Shown here in pieces: positions 1 through 10,582 of a stretch of 64,000 nt of DNA. The notes under the pieces are model-generated. The model had not been told where the DNA came from and searched no databases. It worked only from the letters and a program-made list of their open reading frames with translations. The stretch's first letter is position 1; every line of letters starts with the position of its first letter. The translations under genes and the position numbers were made by a program. The stretch spans positions 132,828 to 196,827 of the forward strand of contig CM035324.1 of assembly GCA_000497125.2 (NCBI GenBank). The letters are read 5' to 3'. Source of the stretch: Spironucleus salmonicida (Eukaryota > Fornicata > Diplomonadida > Hexamitidae).

Positions 1-249
1 CCCGTGATAATTAGTTTTTAGTAATTTATATTATTATTATACAATAATTGATAATATTGAATTTTTCAAAATTCCGAAGCTGGTCGAGTGAAGCTTGAGG
101 ATGCTGAGTTGTTGAAATTGGGCTATGCGCTGGAGTGGGTGTATAGTATTTAGTGGGTGGCGTTATAATCAATTTATAGGAGTAAAGTTTTTTGTCGCGT
201 TGCTAGGTATTAATACATGAGTTGTATTAGTGGTTAGCTTATCTAATTA
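1..249. other. Window edge, no supported gene
   Basis: A TGA-free plus frame starts after the TGA at 58-60 and reads plausible residues (VKLEDAELLKLGYALEW near 92-136), but it has no ATG and runs into the duplicated transporter flank at about 250. It may be the tail of a broken gene. I see nothing else here. Confidence 0.3.
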
Positions 250-1708
250 ACTACTCTGTACAAAGCTGTAAATTTCACCATTATGTCCTTTATTTTTATT
301 GCGATCTGGTGTACTGATACGAGTTGGTTGCATCAATGATATAAAAATTGTGCTTAAATAACTCAATAGATTCTTCACTCAGCAGTCATAACGCCAGAGC
401 CGAACCTGACCTCGGAGCCCTTCTCGGCTTCGCTGCTCGCAGCGGGTGCAGAGCCGGTAAGGATCATCTGGATTTCCTCCTGGGTCTTGCCCTTCGTCTC
501 AGGAGTGGTGAAGAGCAATACAGCGGTTGTGACTCCCATGACGATCAAGTAGGTAACGAAGGGAGACCATTTGGCAGCCTTGGTAAGGATGGGGAAGAGA
601 ACGACAACGAAGATGTTGGGGATGTAGTTGAAGCTGAGCAGGATTGAGGATAGGAGGGACTTGGCCTCGACGGGGAAGAGCTCGGAGGCGAAGACGAAGA
701 AGATGGGACCAGGTCCAATTTCGAACCCGATGATGAAGACGATGGAGGCCGTGATGAGGAGGGCGGTGTTGGGTGTGGCGATGATGTAGTTGATCATGAG
801 GGCTACCTGTGCAGCGAAACAAATACCGACGCCGCCGAATAAGAGGATCTTGCGGCCGAGCTTCTCGATGAAGGCCAGGGCGCCGAGGGTGGCCACAAAG
901 TTGACACCGTTGATGATGATGGAGCCGAAGACAGAGGACAACGCATGTGTTTTGCCAGTTGAATCTTTGAAGGTGTCTTTGAAGGTCTCAGTGGCGTATA
1001 CGATAACGGCATTGATACCGGTGCACTGCTGGTTGAGGCCGAGCATGACAGAGAGGATGAGGACCTTGAAGTACTTCTTCTCCTTGAACAGGAGCATGGG
1101 AGAGATTTCCTTCTCCTCTCTGGGCTTGACGTCAGGTACAAAGAAGAGCAAGACAAAGCCCATGAGAGGCCAGATCAGGGTGACGATGAAGTTGATCCAC
1201 CACGCGTTATAAGTATCTTGATAAGTACGGATGGCAAGTAAGACTAAGGAGGCAACCAAGATCCCAAGGGTGACGTTGAATTGGAACATGACACCGAGGA
1301 GACCTCTCTTACTGGCCTCAGCGTGCTCACCCACGATGATGATGCTGGGCTGCTAGAACAATACAACGAAGTAGCCTGCAAAAAGCCTCATAACCAGCCA
1401 GTAATAGACATTGAAAGGGATGCAGAGGAGAACATTGAAGATGGCAGCACCAGCAGCACCGACTAAGCCGGTCTTCTTGTAGCCTATCCAGCTGACAATA
1501 GGAGCGAAGGTGAGAGAAGCGAGTAGGAAGCCTACCAGGGAGGCGATAGATAGATAGGGTAGTAAAGTTTGGACATCACCATCAGCAACTACAAAACTAC
1601 TTGAAGTACCAATAGCCATATAGTAAAGTTTTATGATGTCAGAAGAAAAGTTTGCAATGGTGAAGCCGAGCGTCTCGGCGGCAAGCGATTGGATTGCGAA
1701 CAGGATTC
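250..1708. repeat. Inverted duplicate, left arm (transporter gene)
   Basis: About 1.46 kb that matches 10583-12054 in reverse orientation at roughly 98% identity. Homology stops at 250 on the 3' side of the gene and at 1708 just inside the coding 5' end. The arms enclose about 8.9 kb that includes beta-tubulin. Confidence 0.9.
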
Positions 1709-1721
1709 CGAATGAAACCAT
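375..1721 (-). CDS. MFS hexose/sugar transporter, copy 1
   Basis: A 448-residue sugar-porter (GLUT/hexose transporter type) protein of the major facilitator superfamily, expected to move hexoses across a membrane through 12 helices. Family motifs are visible: QQCTGIN in the seventh-helix region, EKLGRK after the second half's early helices, GPGPIFF, and PETKGKT at the C-terminal end. An in-frame TAG at about 1350-1352 (VVLF-Gln-QPSI) would split the gene under the standard code; as Gln it joins two halves of one transporter. I start at the MVSF methionine (1721), which is shared with the copy at 31582, rather than five codons upstream. It ends at TGA. The gene is GC-rich compared with its flanks. 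It is about 98% like the inverted copy at 10.6-11.9 kb. Family assignment is firm; the substrate is inferred. Confidence 0.93.
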
Positions 1722-2199
1722 TTTGATGGAAAGCACGCTTCTTTTTCGAAACTTTTAATATTAAATTTTGAAGCTAGTTTTTATATTAGATGTCGGACCA
1801 ATAAAATATTGTTTGATTATATCCAAAAACAACATAATTAATAGGTATTAGTTATTCCACTTCTAGACACTTATTAGTAATCTGTAGTATAGCATTTATA
1901 AAAACTAAACTTAAGTTTTACTTATTTCTTAAAACGTAATGAATATTTTATTAATTTCAATACTTATTCAATGCTAAAATTTAGTCTTCACACTTTTCTT
2001 GATTTATTAAGTTAAACTCTCCACGTTAATTAATCTGATTAAACACCACAAATTTAACTTTCGGTTTGTAAAATTTATGCATATAATTTATATATACCGA
2101 AACCTAAAAACGTATTAAACTAACCTTTACATATTTTATTATACTAAAATATTTATTTTTTGAATAAGTTAAGAAATTAAAAATATCAACATCTGCTTT
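1722..2199. other. AT-rich intergenic
   Basis: Very AT-rich sequence upstream of the transporter. It should hold that gene's promoter. I see no convincing gene or named motif. Confidence 0.5.
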
Positions 2200-2601
2200 T
2201 CAAAAGGACCCTATTTACTGACCCAAGCCAGCCGGTTCCCTCTAAAATCCGCCCTCCTCTCGCTACTCTTACCCTTCAAAACCAACTCTATTCGCCCCTC
2301 CCCACCTTCTACCTCTCTCAGAAACACCCTATTTAGACTCCGCACACCGCTGAAAAATCTACCGCAAAAACTAACTTATCACATAAATCACATAATAATG
2401 TAATACCAATAATCTGGAATTACATTAAAAACTCGAGCCGCCTTGGCTGTATCTAGCCTTTTTCGTTCCAGCGATCCAGCAAACACCGATTTTGCCTCCA
2501 GGCGGAGCGGCCCATTTTCCTGAAAAATCAGTCTGCGCACATAGCGCCCTGACCGTAAATTCCTCAATTTTCGACTGCCGCACCCCCCTCAACTTCACCA
2601 T
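2200..2601 (-). CDS. Doubtful ORF in a GC-richer island
   Basis: With TAA/TAG as Gln this frame runs 133 codons from ATG (MVKLRGVRQSK) to TGA, and it stays open further upstream into the neighbouring TTA repeat without another ATG. The island 2200-2735 has clearly higher GC than its flanks, which is why I list it. I recognise no domain, and in a TGA-only code an ORF of this length can arise by chance. It could equally be a remnant of an older gene. Confidence 0.2.
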
Positions 2602-2737
2602 TTCACCCCAAATCTGACAGGAATCTCTGCCAAACAGCGGTATGGGCCCGAATTCTGTTACGCCACAAAAGCACTTTTGCGCCTCCGCCGTTCGGGCGAA
2701 ACGGGCGCAAAATCCACTCCGTTTCTTTTTCTTGATG

Positions 2738-2950
2738 GTTATTATTATTATATTATTATATTATTATTATATTATTATATTATTATATTATTATATTATA
2801 TTATTATATTATTATATTATTATATTATTATATTATTATTATTATATTATTATATTATTATATTATTATATTATTATATTATTATATTATTATATTATTA
2901 TATTATTATATTATTATATTATTATATTATTATATTATTATATATAATAT
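2738..2950. repeat. TTA/TATTAT microsatellite
   Basis: About 210 bp of almost pure ATTATT/ATTAT repeats directly beside the GC-richer island. The apparent Tyr/Ile/Leu ORFs across it are low-complexity shadows. Confidence 0.95.
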
Positions 2951-3249
2951 ATATCAGTATTTTGGAAAAGCTGTAACACGCGCTTATTCTGCTTGTGCGA
3001 TAAAATGATCCAAATCGTGATGTTACACGCACTTTGTAGTAATATAGCTTGCGCCAGATCGATTGGCCAGATAATAGCATATACCACGTTGCGGCCCTTG
3101 CCGAAGTTCTGTTATTTTATTATTATGGAACTCATATATTATATTTTACATATAATATCGTTAATATTAATTATTTCCCTTAAGATCGAAGTTATATATT
3201 TTGATATTTAAGTTTCAAGATGAAATTTGAGTTTTGTAAACCAACTAGT

Positions 3250-3586
3250 CACTCTATCTAGGATATGATAATTATTATCCCGATCAAAAGAACTGTAGGA
3301 GATCAAAATCAATTTCTTACAAAATACTTAAATGTACATTGGCTAAGCGTCTGGTTGATGATATGACACCTGCACTCTGTGCAAATGTCGTGAATGTTTC
3401 TTAATCATCGTTTAGCAGTTGCCTTACGATGTATAAACACCCAAGTTTGATAAGAATATGGTCGTCAGATATACTCAATCTGTTATATATCCGCATTGCA
3501 ACCTTAAGTTCATGTGGTGCAATAGGTCGCTTTGCTTGTTGATGATGCTTGATAGGCTCAGATAGTTCGTGTGCATGAATGATCAT
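3250..3586 (-). pseudogene. Cyclin-like gene with missing core segment
   Basis: Start ATG at 3586; with TAA/TAG as Gln the frame runs past the first apparent stop to a TGA near 3280, giving about 100 residues. Early residues resemble the first cyclin helices (RIYNRLSISDDHILIKLGCLY). The end resembles the last part of a PHO80-type cyclin box (DDQETF...FAQSAGVI... LSILQEIDFDLL). The segment between, which carries the conserved NxHR/A-K-F helix, is absent. The intact cyclin at 42526-43002 has it. This is therefore probably a deleted, non-functional cyclin copy, though a divergent short cyclin is possible. The flanks are AT-rich. Confidence 0.45.
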
Positions 3587-4082
3587 TTTGTAGTTTACTC
3601 GAATTGATTTGGTCTATATTATTACTAATATTAGTTTATTGGGAAATAAGGTTGTATAAAATAAGGAGGGGTAATTAATATATAATAATGTTAAATTATA
3701 AAACTATAGTTTAAGAAATAGAACAAACAAGTTTGTAGTTGTTAAAAGCCAGTTTCAACTATTTTAGTTTCAAAAATTAAAAATAGAACTAGTTAGTTAA
3801 GTGATTGATAACGCATCATAAATTTACAAAATACAAAAATAATAATTTTTTCCTAGATATCTATATTTAATATACAATAATGACATATTATATTTATTGA
3901 TTGGCAAATTAATTGATTAAAATAAACTAATCTACTATAATTTTATAGTTTAATAGGTGTTTAACCTACTTTATTTATGAATAAAAAGAATGAAATTCCA
4001 AGTTGAACTGTTTATTTTAAAAATAAATAAAAATATTATTATATTGAAATATATGTATTGAATTTCTTTATCCTCTAAAAAA
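3587..4082. other. AT-rich intergenic
   Basis: Lies between the cyclin remnant and the proteasome gene and should contain divergent promoters. No gene seen. Confidence 0.5.
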
Positions 4083-4700
4083 ATGGATACTGTTGTAGCC
4101 TTCACAACTACTGATTATCTGGTTACGCTGACGGATACTGTTGCTACGTCAAATATCTTTGTTCTTGGTCGTGATTTTGATAAATCCCGCACTCTCTTGA
4201 ATAATCATCTTATGATTTGTACTGGAAATGCAGGTGATCGTTGCTCTCACGGAGATTTTCTTAAAGCTCAGCTAGAGTATTTATAGCTATAAGAGGGTCA
4301 TATTTCTGTTTCTGCGGCCGCTAATTTGATAAGAAACGACGTTTGGAGCGCTCTGCGCGAGCACCCTGTTTAGCTCAACTTTGTATATGGAGGATACGAA
4401 GAAGGTGTTGGCCCATAACTTTATGGTATTGATAACTATGGAGCACTGCAGGTTACCGACAGAATTGCCCAAAATTACTCTATGTACTTTGGTCTTGCTG
4501 TTTTGGACGAAGGTCTTGTCCAGAAAAATTTGACCAAAGATCAGATTTTAGCTTTGTGCACGAAGGTTGCCACAGTATTAAATAGGAGATTTTTGGCTCA
4601 GCAGAGGAGATTTTTGATCAAAATTGTTGGCAAGGATGGTATCGAAGAAATAAGCTTAAAGCTAGACCATTAGGAGGTATAAGTTGGTACTAAGAAGTGA
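4083..4700 (+). CDS. 20S proteasome beta subunit (beta4/PSMB2 type)
   Basis: A 205-residue subunit of the 20S core particle. It matches the PSMB2/Pre1 subfamily in length and order: DYLVTLTDTVATSNI at the start (the family has LVASD-VAASNI), GNAGD, AAANLIRN, GGYEEGVGPQLYGID and DRIAQNYS, ending with IKIVGKDGIEEI. The N-terminus begins directly at Met and lacks the catalytic Thr, as expected for the structural beta4 subunit. Six in-frame TAA/TAG codons (the first at 4284-4286 and 4290-4292) must be read as amino acids. At GPQ the family shows Leu/Gln-like polar positions, so Gln fits. It stops at TGA 4698-4700. This is one of the clearest genes for proving the altered code. Confidence 0.93.
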
Positions 4701-5326
4701 TATTTGGTCAAAAAATTAAATAGTATCTTATTTGGATGCAGGGTCGATCTATTTAACTTATATTTATATAGTTAATAGGATTAATTTAATTGTGGCATTA
4801 ATAAAAACTAAAAGTAAATATAGATTAATCCAGGTATATATGTCTATGTTGAATGTTAACGAGTATTTAGGGATATGTAAGAGTTTCAGCAAAAAAATAA
4901 CTATATTAAATTATATTATAATCTGAATATCTTTATTATACTTAAAAATAGATAGTTTTAATGATCCAGAAAATATTGTTAAAAACAAATTTGATAGCAT
5001 AATTAAGGTATTCTCAGTAAAAGCATATACTAGATCTGATTCATAAACAGATTCAAATAAAAAACTGGAGTTAACTCTCGTACATATTTTCTAAATTATG
5101 AATCATTATAAAATATATCTTTATAATTTTTAATAACACGCAACTAAATATTCTAAAATTTATGTTAATAATTAATGTCAATAGTAAATTTCATATGTAC
5201 TAAATAAAAAATATTTAAATATGTACTTAAATTCTTTACAACCAAAACAAACATAAATTGATGTTAAATCCAGTTTTATTTATAAAAATGATTATCTTTT
5301 ATAGACTTATAAAAATACAGAGAAAA
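4701..5326. other. AT-rich intergenic (convergent 3' ends)
   Basis: Lies between the 3' ends of the proteasome gene and the protease gene. No convincing frame or motif seen. Confidence 0.5.
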
Positions 5327-6682
5327 TCAGACATTGTACGCTCCTGCCCTGCTACTTCCCTATCTCTTGCGCCTAATGATAACAATGGATGATATGCTAC
5401 CCGCAATTGCACCTAGCACTGCCAAAACAATCGAAATAATTCTAGCATAATATTACCACCCCTTAGGTTGCTTTAAGTTGATGAAGCTGCCATCATCTTT
5501 ATCCAAGCCAGTTGTACCTCGTTTAAGGCTATACGCACTAGGAAATTTTTCTGTGAATATACCGTCATTCGGATTGTACTACTTAGGAATAACCGCATAA
5601 GCGTATTATTCCATACAAAATTAATTAGTACCACGCTCAACGTACATGTGGCCTTCGCTACCCCAGCCAGATCCCCAAGAATTTTTAATAACCCAAACCT
5701 TAACACCCTTGAAGGTGCCGTAACCTACAATCAAAACTTGATGGTCGCTCTTTCCAGAGCATTTAAAGCCCTAAAGAGCGTAATTTCCTGCATAACTAGT
5801 GAGTATCGATGAAGATTAGGATGATACTTTGGTATTTATTGAAGTAATTACAGCCAGACCCCGTGCAAGATACATCTGGACCTTCTAAATGTCCATTTAC
5901 TTGCTGCCTTTAAGAAGACTAACAGCTGGTGTTTTTAGAGTTCCTATAACGTCTGTCAAGTTGCTTCTATAATGCTCTTTGTAGGGCAATAAATATTATT
6001 CTTGGGCTAGTTTTGGGTTGAAATATGTATTCTATGTATGATAAATCTTATTCTTTATCTAATTATATGGATAATTTGCTGTAGTTTCAACAGTTTTCCA
6101 TATTTTGGGATTTTCAATTTAGAAGTTAAGTGCAGACACCGTGTCTCCACCTTCACAATACTTGCTAAATCCATATGTATTAGAAAGAACAAATTGTTCA
6201 GATAAATCTAAAGTTAGAGCATTTTTTTTAAAAGTGGTTTAAGTAAGCTTTTTCTGATCCCTCAAGATGGAGTTTTCTAGCAGTGCAATAGTACCAAAAG
6301 ACCAACATGACCCGCACTATAATTGGTTTTTAGCCTTAGTAATTAACCCTAACTCTCTTAAATCCACTTATTATGGAAGACTTTTCAGCGCTGGAAGCGG
6401 GTCTGGAGCAGAGCAGTAGACCTGCTGGCATGTTGAACTGGCTTTAGCAGAGGGCACATGCTAAAGAGGTTAATGTCCAGTTAAAAATTCTTCAGAAATA
6501 TCAAAAATTTCAGTGACTTCACATAGCTCGCATATGGGTTTTATCTTTAAAAATTATGCAAAGTTCACACAGAATGTTTGTTATTTCTCAGATGAGTATT
6601 ATTTATTGAAGTGATTAGTAAACTCCGTATAAGCAACTATACAATCTTAAGATTTAGGCATAAAAGCCAAAATTACAATCAT
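5327..6682 (-). CDS. Membrane-anchored cathepsin-like cysteine protease (C1A)
   Basis: A 451-residue papain-family (C1A) protease. The catalytic layout is complete: oxyanion Gln120 and nucleophile Cys126 in [12 protein letters not shown], His314 in [11 protein letters not shown], and Asn334 in [11 protein letters not shown] propeptide-like region precedes it, with only a weak hydrophobic start (MIVILAF). Unusually for cathepsins, a C-terminal extension ends in one transmembrane helix (about residues 415-436) and a short basic tail (RRKRQ), so the enzyme is probably fixed in a lysosomal or secretory membrane with the protease in the lumen. About twenty TAA/TAG codons lie in frame and the gene stops at TGA. 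The start was chosen because it is the only ATG after the preceding TGA in another frame; the ATG overlaps that TGA (ATGA). The neighbours are functionally unrelated. Confidence 0.9.
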
Positions 6683-6996
6683 TTTATGAACAATTTATAA
6701 TAGCTCATAATACTCTATATTTAAGAAAGTAATTTTTTGGTTTTTGATTATATTATAACTATTTTATGTTAATAGTTAGATAAAGTAAGCAAAACAAAAT
6801 CTTGATAATACTTAAAAATATACGTATCTCCTTAATAATACAAATAAATCATGTATTAAAGGCTAAATTTCACCTTATTTTGCAAGCTGAAACTAGTAAA
6901 ATAACTATAATTCCTGCTTTCAATGCTCTTCTGCGGTCCTATATCTTACTAATTTTATACATTTGCGCAAGTGGATCGGTTTCTACTTCTTCTCAT
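6679..6996 (-). CDS. Hypothetical ORF upstream of the protease
   Basis: 105 codons from MRRSRNRST to a TGA that overlaps the protease ATG. The first half lies in slightly GC-richer DNA; the second half is AT-rich and reads Tyr/Ile/Lys. No domain is recognised. It may be only leader sequence. Confidence 0.2.
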
Positions 6997-7041
6997 TTAA
7001 TCAATATCGAAATTTTAGTCTGACATTATAATATCAGAGTA

Positions 7042-8080
7042 ATGGATTTTCACTACATTAAAAAATTATTGAACATAATTATTAGATATTTAATTATAAT
7101 TAATTTACTTCCAAAATTTTAATAAATCTCAGACGAAATTTTGACATCCCAATACAGAGTTTCAGACTGCATCGTACCAGCAGTTTTAGATGCAAAAGTA
7201 ATAGCACAATTATATGCTAATCGCTTTTATTAGATTTGATTTACTGATATAGGGTTGTAAACGAAAAATTTTATAATATGTGAGTTTCAATAGGAGAAAT
7301 TTGAAGGCTATTCCTGTAAAACAGCGTGTACAGAGTCCCAAAATTTAAAAAAAATAACGTTACTAGCTCTAAATTATCTAAATCTGTATAAGCATTACAT
7401 TGTACTATAGCAGGTCTAACCGGGAAATAAAAATACAGATTTCATCCAATATCGCAAGAAATTCCGTTTTTAAATATATCATTATTATATCATATATTTA
7501 ATAATATATATTTGCTTCATAAAATGGGCGGAATTTGTGAAAAAAAATTATTTCTTATTTCAAGCTTCTAAAAACCTTTTAAACACTCCACTAGCCTTAT
7601 CAAGTAATTTTAAGCACACTGCACGATTTTAGCCACTCATTTTTCAACGCATTTAACGCTAAATTGTTTTCCAATTTTTAAGCCAAAACTCAAAGAAAAT
7701 CGCCTTTTAAGCTATAAAACCTCTACACCACCTAACAGACATCGTATATTCTTTGTTTTCAGCACCAAATATCGTTTATCTACATAATTCTTAAGCCATG
7801 AAAAAAATTGTATTTTGCTTATATTAACGTATAATAATTAAATATTAAGAAAATATCTACAAACTTGAGATTTTTCTCAAAAATAAATTCACCCATTCAA
7901 CAGTTTCTGCAGATTTTCAAGCTTTCTGCCGCCCAAACTCCAGTTTTCAGTAGTTTCCGCGCCTCGGAAAATTGCGAAATCGGCCATCAGTTTTTCTGGT
8001 TTAATTTTAGTTTTTTACGCAAAAATCGCAACACAAAAAACGTTATTCATATTATTAAACGCTAGAACTTCTTTTATTCT
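7042..8080 (+). pseudogene. Unrecognised coding-like frame broken by a TGA
   Basis: One frame reads as plausible protein from ATG 7042 (RVSDCIVPAVLDAKVIAQ near 7160-7215), meets a single TGA at 7237-7239, and continues open to TGA near 8080 (DIGLQTKNFIICEFQQEKF near 7246-7305). Only the 7090-7480 part looks like real coding composition; the rest may be the tubulin promoter region. I cannot name the product. A decayed gene is the best reading. Confidence 0.3.
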
Positions 8081-8201
8081 GAATTCGGTTTTTGCGGATA
8101 TCTGCGGCTAGAATTTTTTGCCCGAAATACGCAGTAATATGATTATTATATCCTACTTCGTATCCACTCAAATTTCCGCAATAAATTACGCTCCTTCACA
8201 A

Positions 8202-9539
8202 ATGAGAGAGTTAGTCCATATGCAAGTAGGCCAGTGCGGTAACCAGATTGGTGCCAAGTTCTGGGAGGTCATCTCCGACGAACACGGTATCGACCCCTCT
8301 GGCGAGTACCGCGGTGACTCCGAACTCCAGATCGAGCGTATCAACGTTTACTACAACGAGGCCACCGGTGGTAGATACGTCCCCCGTGCCGTCCTCGTCG
8401 ATCTCGAGCCCGGAACCATGGACTCCGTCCGTGCCGGCCCCTTCGGTCAGCTTTTCCGCCCCGACAACTTCGTCTTCGGTCAATCCGGTGCCGGTAACAA
8501 CTGGGCCAAGGGTCACTACACCGAAGGCGCTGAACTCGTCGACGCCGTTCTCGACACCGTCCGTAAGGAAGCCGAAGCCTGCGACTGCCTCCAGGGCTTC
8601 CAGCTCGTCCACTCCCTCGGTGGTGGTACCGGTTCCGGTATGGGAACCCTCCTCATGGCCAAGATCCGCGAGGAGTACCCCGACAGAATGATGTGCCCCT
8701 TCTCCATCGTTCCCTCCCCCAAGGTTTCCGACACGGTTGTCGAGCCCTACAACGCCACCCTCTCCGTCCACCAGTTGGTCGAGAACGCTGACGAAGTCTT
8801 CTGTATCGATAACGAGGCCCTCTACGACATCTGCTTCCGTACCCTCAAGCTCACCTGCCCCACCTATGGTGATCTCAACCATCTCGTCTCCCTCGTCATG
8901 TCCGGCATCACCTGCTGCCTCCGCTTCCCCGGTCAGCTCAACGCCGACCTCCGCAAGATTGCTGTCAATCTCGTACCCTTCCCCCGTCTCCACTTCTTTG
9001 TCGCTGGCTTCGCTCCCCTCACCTCCCGCGGCTCCCAGATCTATCGTGCTCTCACCGTTCCCGAACTCTTCTCCCAGATGTTCGACAACAAGAACATGAT
9101 GGCTGCCTCCGACCCCCGTCACGGCCGTTATCTCACTTGCCTCACCCTCATCCGTGGTCGTGTATCGACCAAGGAAGTCGATGAGCAGGACCACAACATC
9201 CAGAACAAGAACTCCTCCTATTTCGTCGAGTGGATCCCCCGTAACATCATGGTTGGTATATGCGATATCCCTCCCAGAGGTCTCAAGATGTCTGGTACCT
9301 TTGTCGGTAACACCACCGCCATCCAGGAGCTCTTCAAGCGCGTTGGCGAGCAGTTCACTGCTATGTTCCGTAGAAAGGCTTTCCTCCACTGGTATACCGG
9401 TGAAGGCATGGACGAAATGGAATTCACCGAAGCCGAGTCCAACATGAACGATCTCATCTCCGAGTATCAGCAGTACCAGGACGCCTCCGTCGAGGAAGAA
9501 GGTGAAGGTGCCGAAGAAGAAGAAGGCATGGAAATGTGA
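8202..9539 (+). CDS. Beta-tubulin
   Basis: 445 residues, full family length, forming microtubules of cytoskeleton and flagella as the beta half of the tubulin dimer. It begins with the conserved MREL tetrapeptide (8202), which in animals is used for tubulin mRNA autoregulation. The GTP-binding tubulin signature GGGTGSGMG and the usual acidic polyglutamylatable tail ([15 protein letters not shown]) are present. An upstream in-frame extension to 8118 is rejected because beta-tubulins start at MRE(I/L). The sequence is unusual around residues 312-332 ([21 protein letters not shown]). The gene is GC-rich, strongly codon-biased, contains no TAA/TAG codons and stops at TGA, as expected for a highly expressed gene. 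Confidence 0.99.
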   Translation: MRELVHMQVGQCGNQIGAKFWEVISDEHGIDPSGEYRGDSELQIERINVYYNEATGGRYVPRAVLVDLEPGTMDSVRAGPFGQLFRPDNFVFGQSGAGNNWAKGHYTEGAELVDAVLDTVRKEAEACDCLQGFQLVHSLGGGTGSGMGTLLMAKIREEYPDRMMCPFSIVPSPKVSDTVVEPYNATLSVHQLVENADEVFCIDNEALYDICFRTLKLTCPTYGDLNHLVSLVMSGITCCLRFPGQLNADLRKIAVNLVPFPRLHFFVAGFAPLTSRGSQIYRALTVPELFSQMFDNKNMMAASDPRHGRYLTCLTLIRGRVSTKEVDEQDHNIQNKNSSYFVEWIPRNIMVGICDIPPRGLKMSGTFVGNTTAIQELFKRVGEQFTAMFRRKAFLHWYTGEGMDEMEFTEAESNMNDLISEYQQYQDASVEEEGEGAEEEEGMEM

Positions 9540-10582
9540 TCCTTTCATTTCTTTTATTATATTGTTTCTCTTATATTAAAGTGTTATAGTTACTATCACT
9601 TCTTAAAATATTGAATATGTTTTATTATTTTTTTAAAGCTTAGTATAGTGTTATTTGATTTAAATAATGTACCTTATGTCGTTATCTTATTTATAGGGTC
9701 AGTTTATCATATTTTTAATTATATATTTTCAGAATAAAAATAACTTAAAAATCATTTTGCAGCAAATCTACTAATAATGTCATTCATTAATTCGTATCTC
9801 TAAGTTTTTCTACGTTACCCTCCTTAACTATGAATTGTTTGATATCATTATTATATTCAGAACTATTTTCGATCCTCTTCTTTAAATAATAAAATTTAAA
9901 CATAATTTAATTAACTGTGAGCTAAGAGAAATATAACTTCTGTATTATTACCCATTAATTTCCGTATGTGTTTACGGCTTCCAATAGAATATTCTTCTTA
10001 GACTCAGTCCAATGAAAGTTTGTCATTAAAATCGAGATTTATATCAATCGATAATATCACAAATAAATACACTATATGCACAATATTTTACTAAATGTAA
10101 GATTATCAATAATATTTGGCATAGTTATTTTTTAAATTAATTAAAAAAAGTAAATAACTGATGTTTTCTTATGTTTGTGATCATTAAATGTCCCATAAAT
10201 AATTATTATTAGCTTTTATTTAGATATGATTCTTTATTCTTTACAAACTATTTTTGTTATATTTGTTCAGACAGAGAAGGTGTTTGTTGAGGTTTGCATT
10301 ACTATATCGTATACAACTATAAAAAGTACACATTAACTCATTTTTCATTTCTACATTAATTCGCAGGATTTTATTATTGTCGTTTATTATTCACTGAATA
10401 TAAGCAGTAGATTGCTTACCTAAAATTGTTTTCGTAAACATCCTATACTATTATAATTATACCAAATTGCCAAATCCAAACTATTGTATATTTTATTTTA
10501 CTAAAATATTCCTAATGTATTAAAAGTATTAACACGCAATTTACAATTTAGCCATTTTACACTATTAATTGTTTCTTGCTGA
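9540..10582. other. AT-rich intergenic
   Basis: Downstream of tubulin and before the truncated transporter copy. Only short open frames; no gene or motif supported. Confidence 0.5.

Noticed and set aside
2642-2976. Tyr/Ile/Leu-repeat ORFs
   Set aside because: Translation of a TTA microsatellite.
6802-7023. 73-codon plus ORF
   Set aside because: No ATG in frame, AT-rich hydrophobic translation; nothing to support coding.
8118-8201. N-terminal extension of beta-tubulin
   Set aside because: Beta-tubulins start at MRE(I/L); the extension is AT-rich leader.
8211-9548. 445-codon ORF antisense to beta-tubulin
   Set aside because: Shadow of a GC-rich, codon-biased gene.
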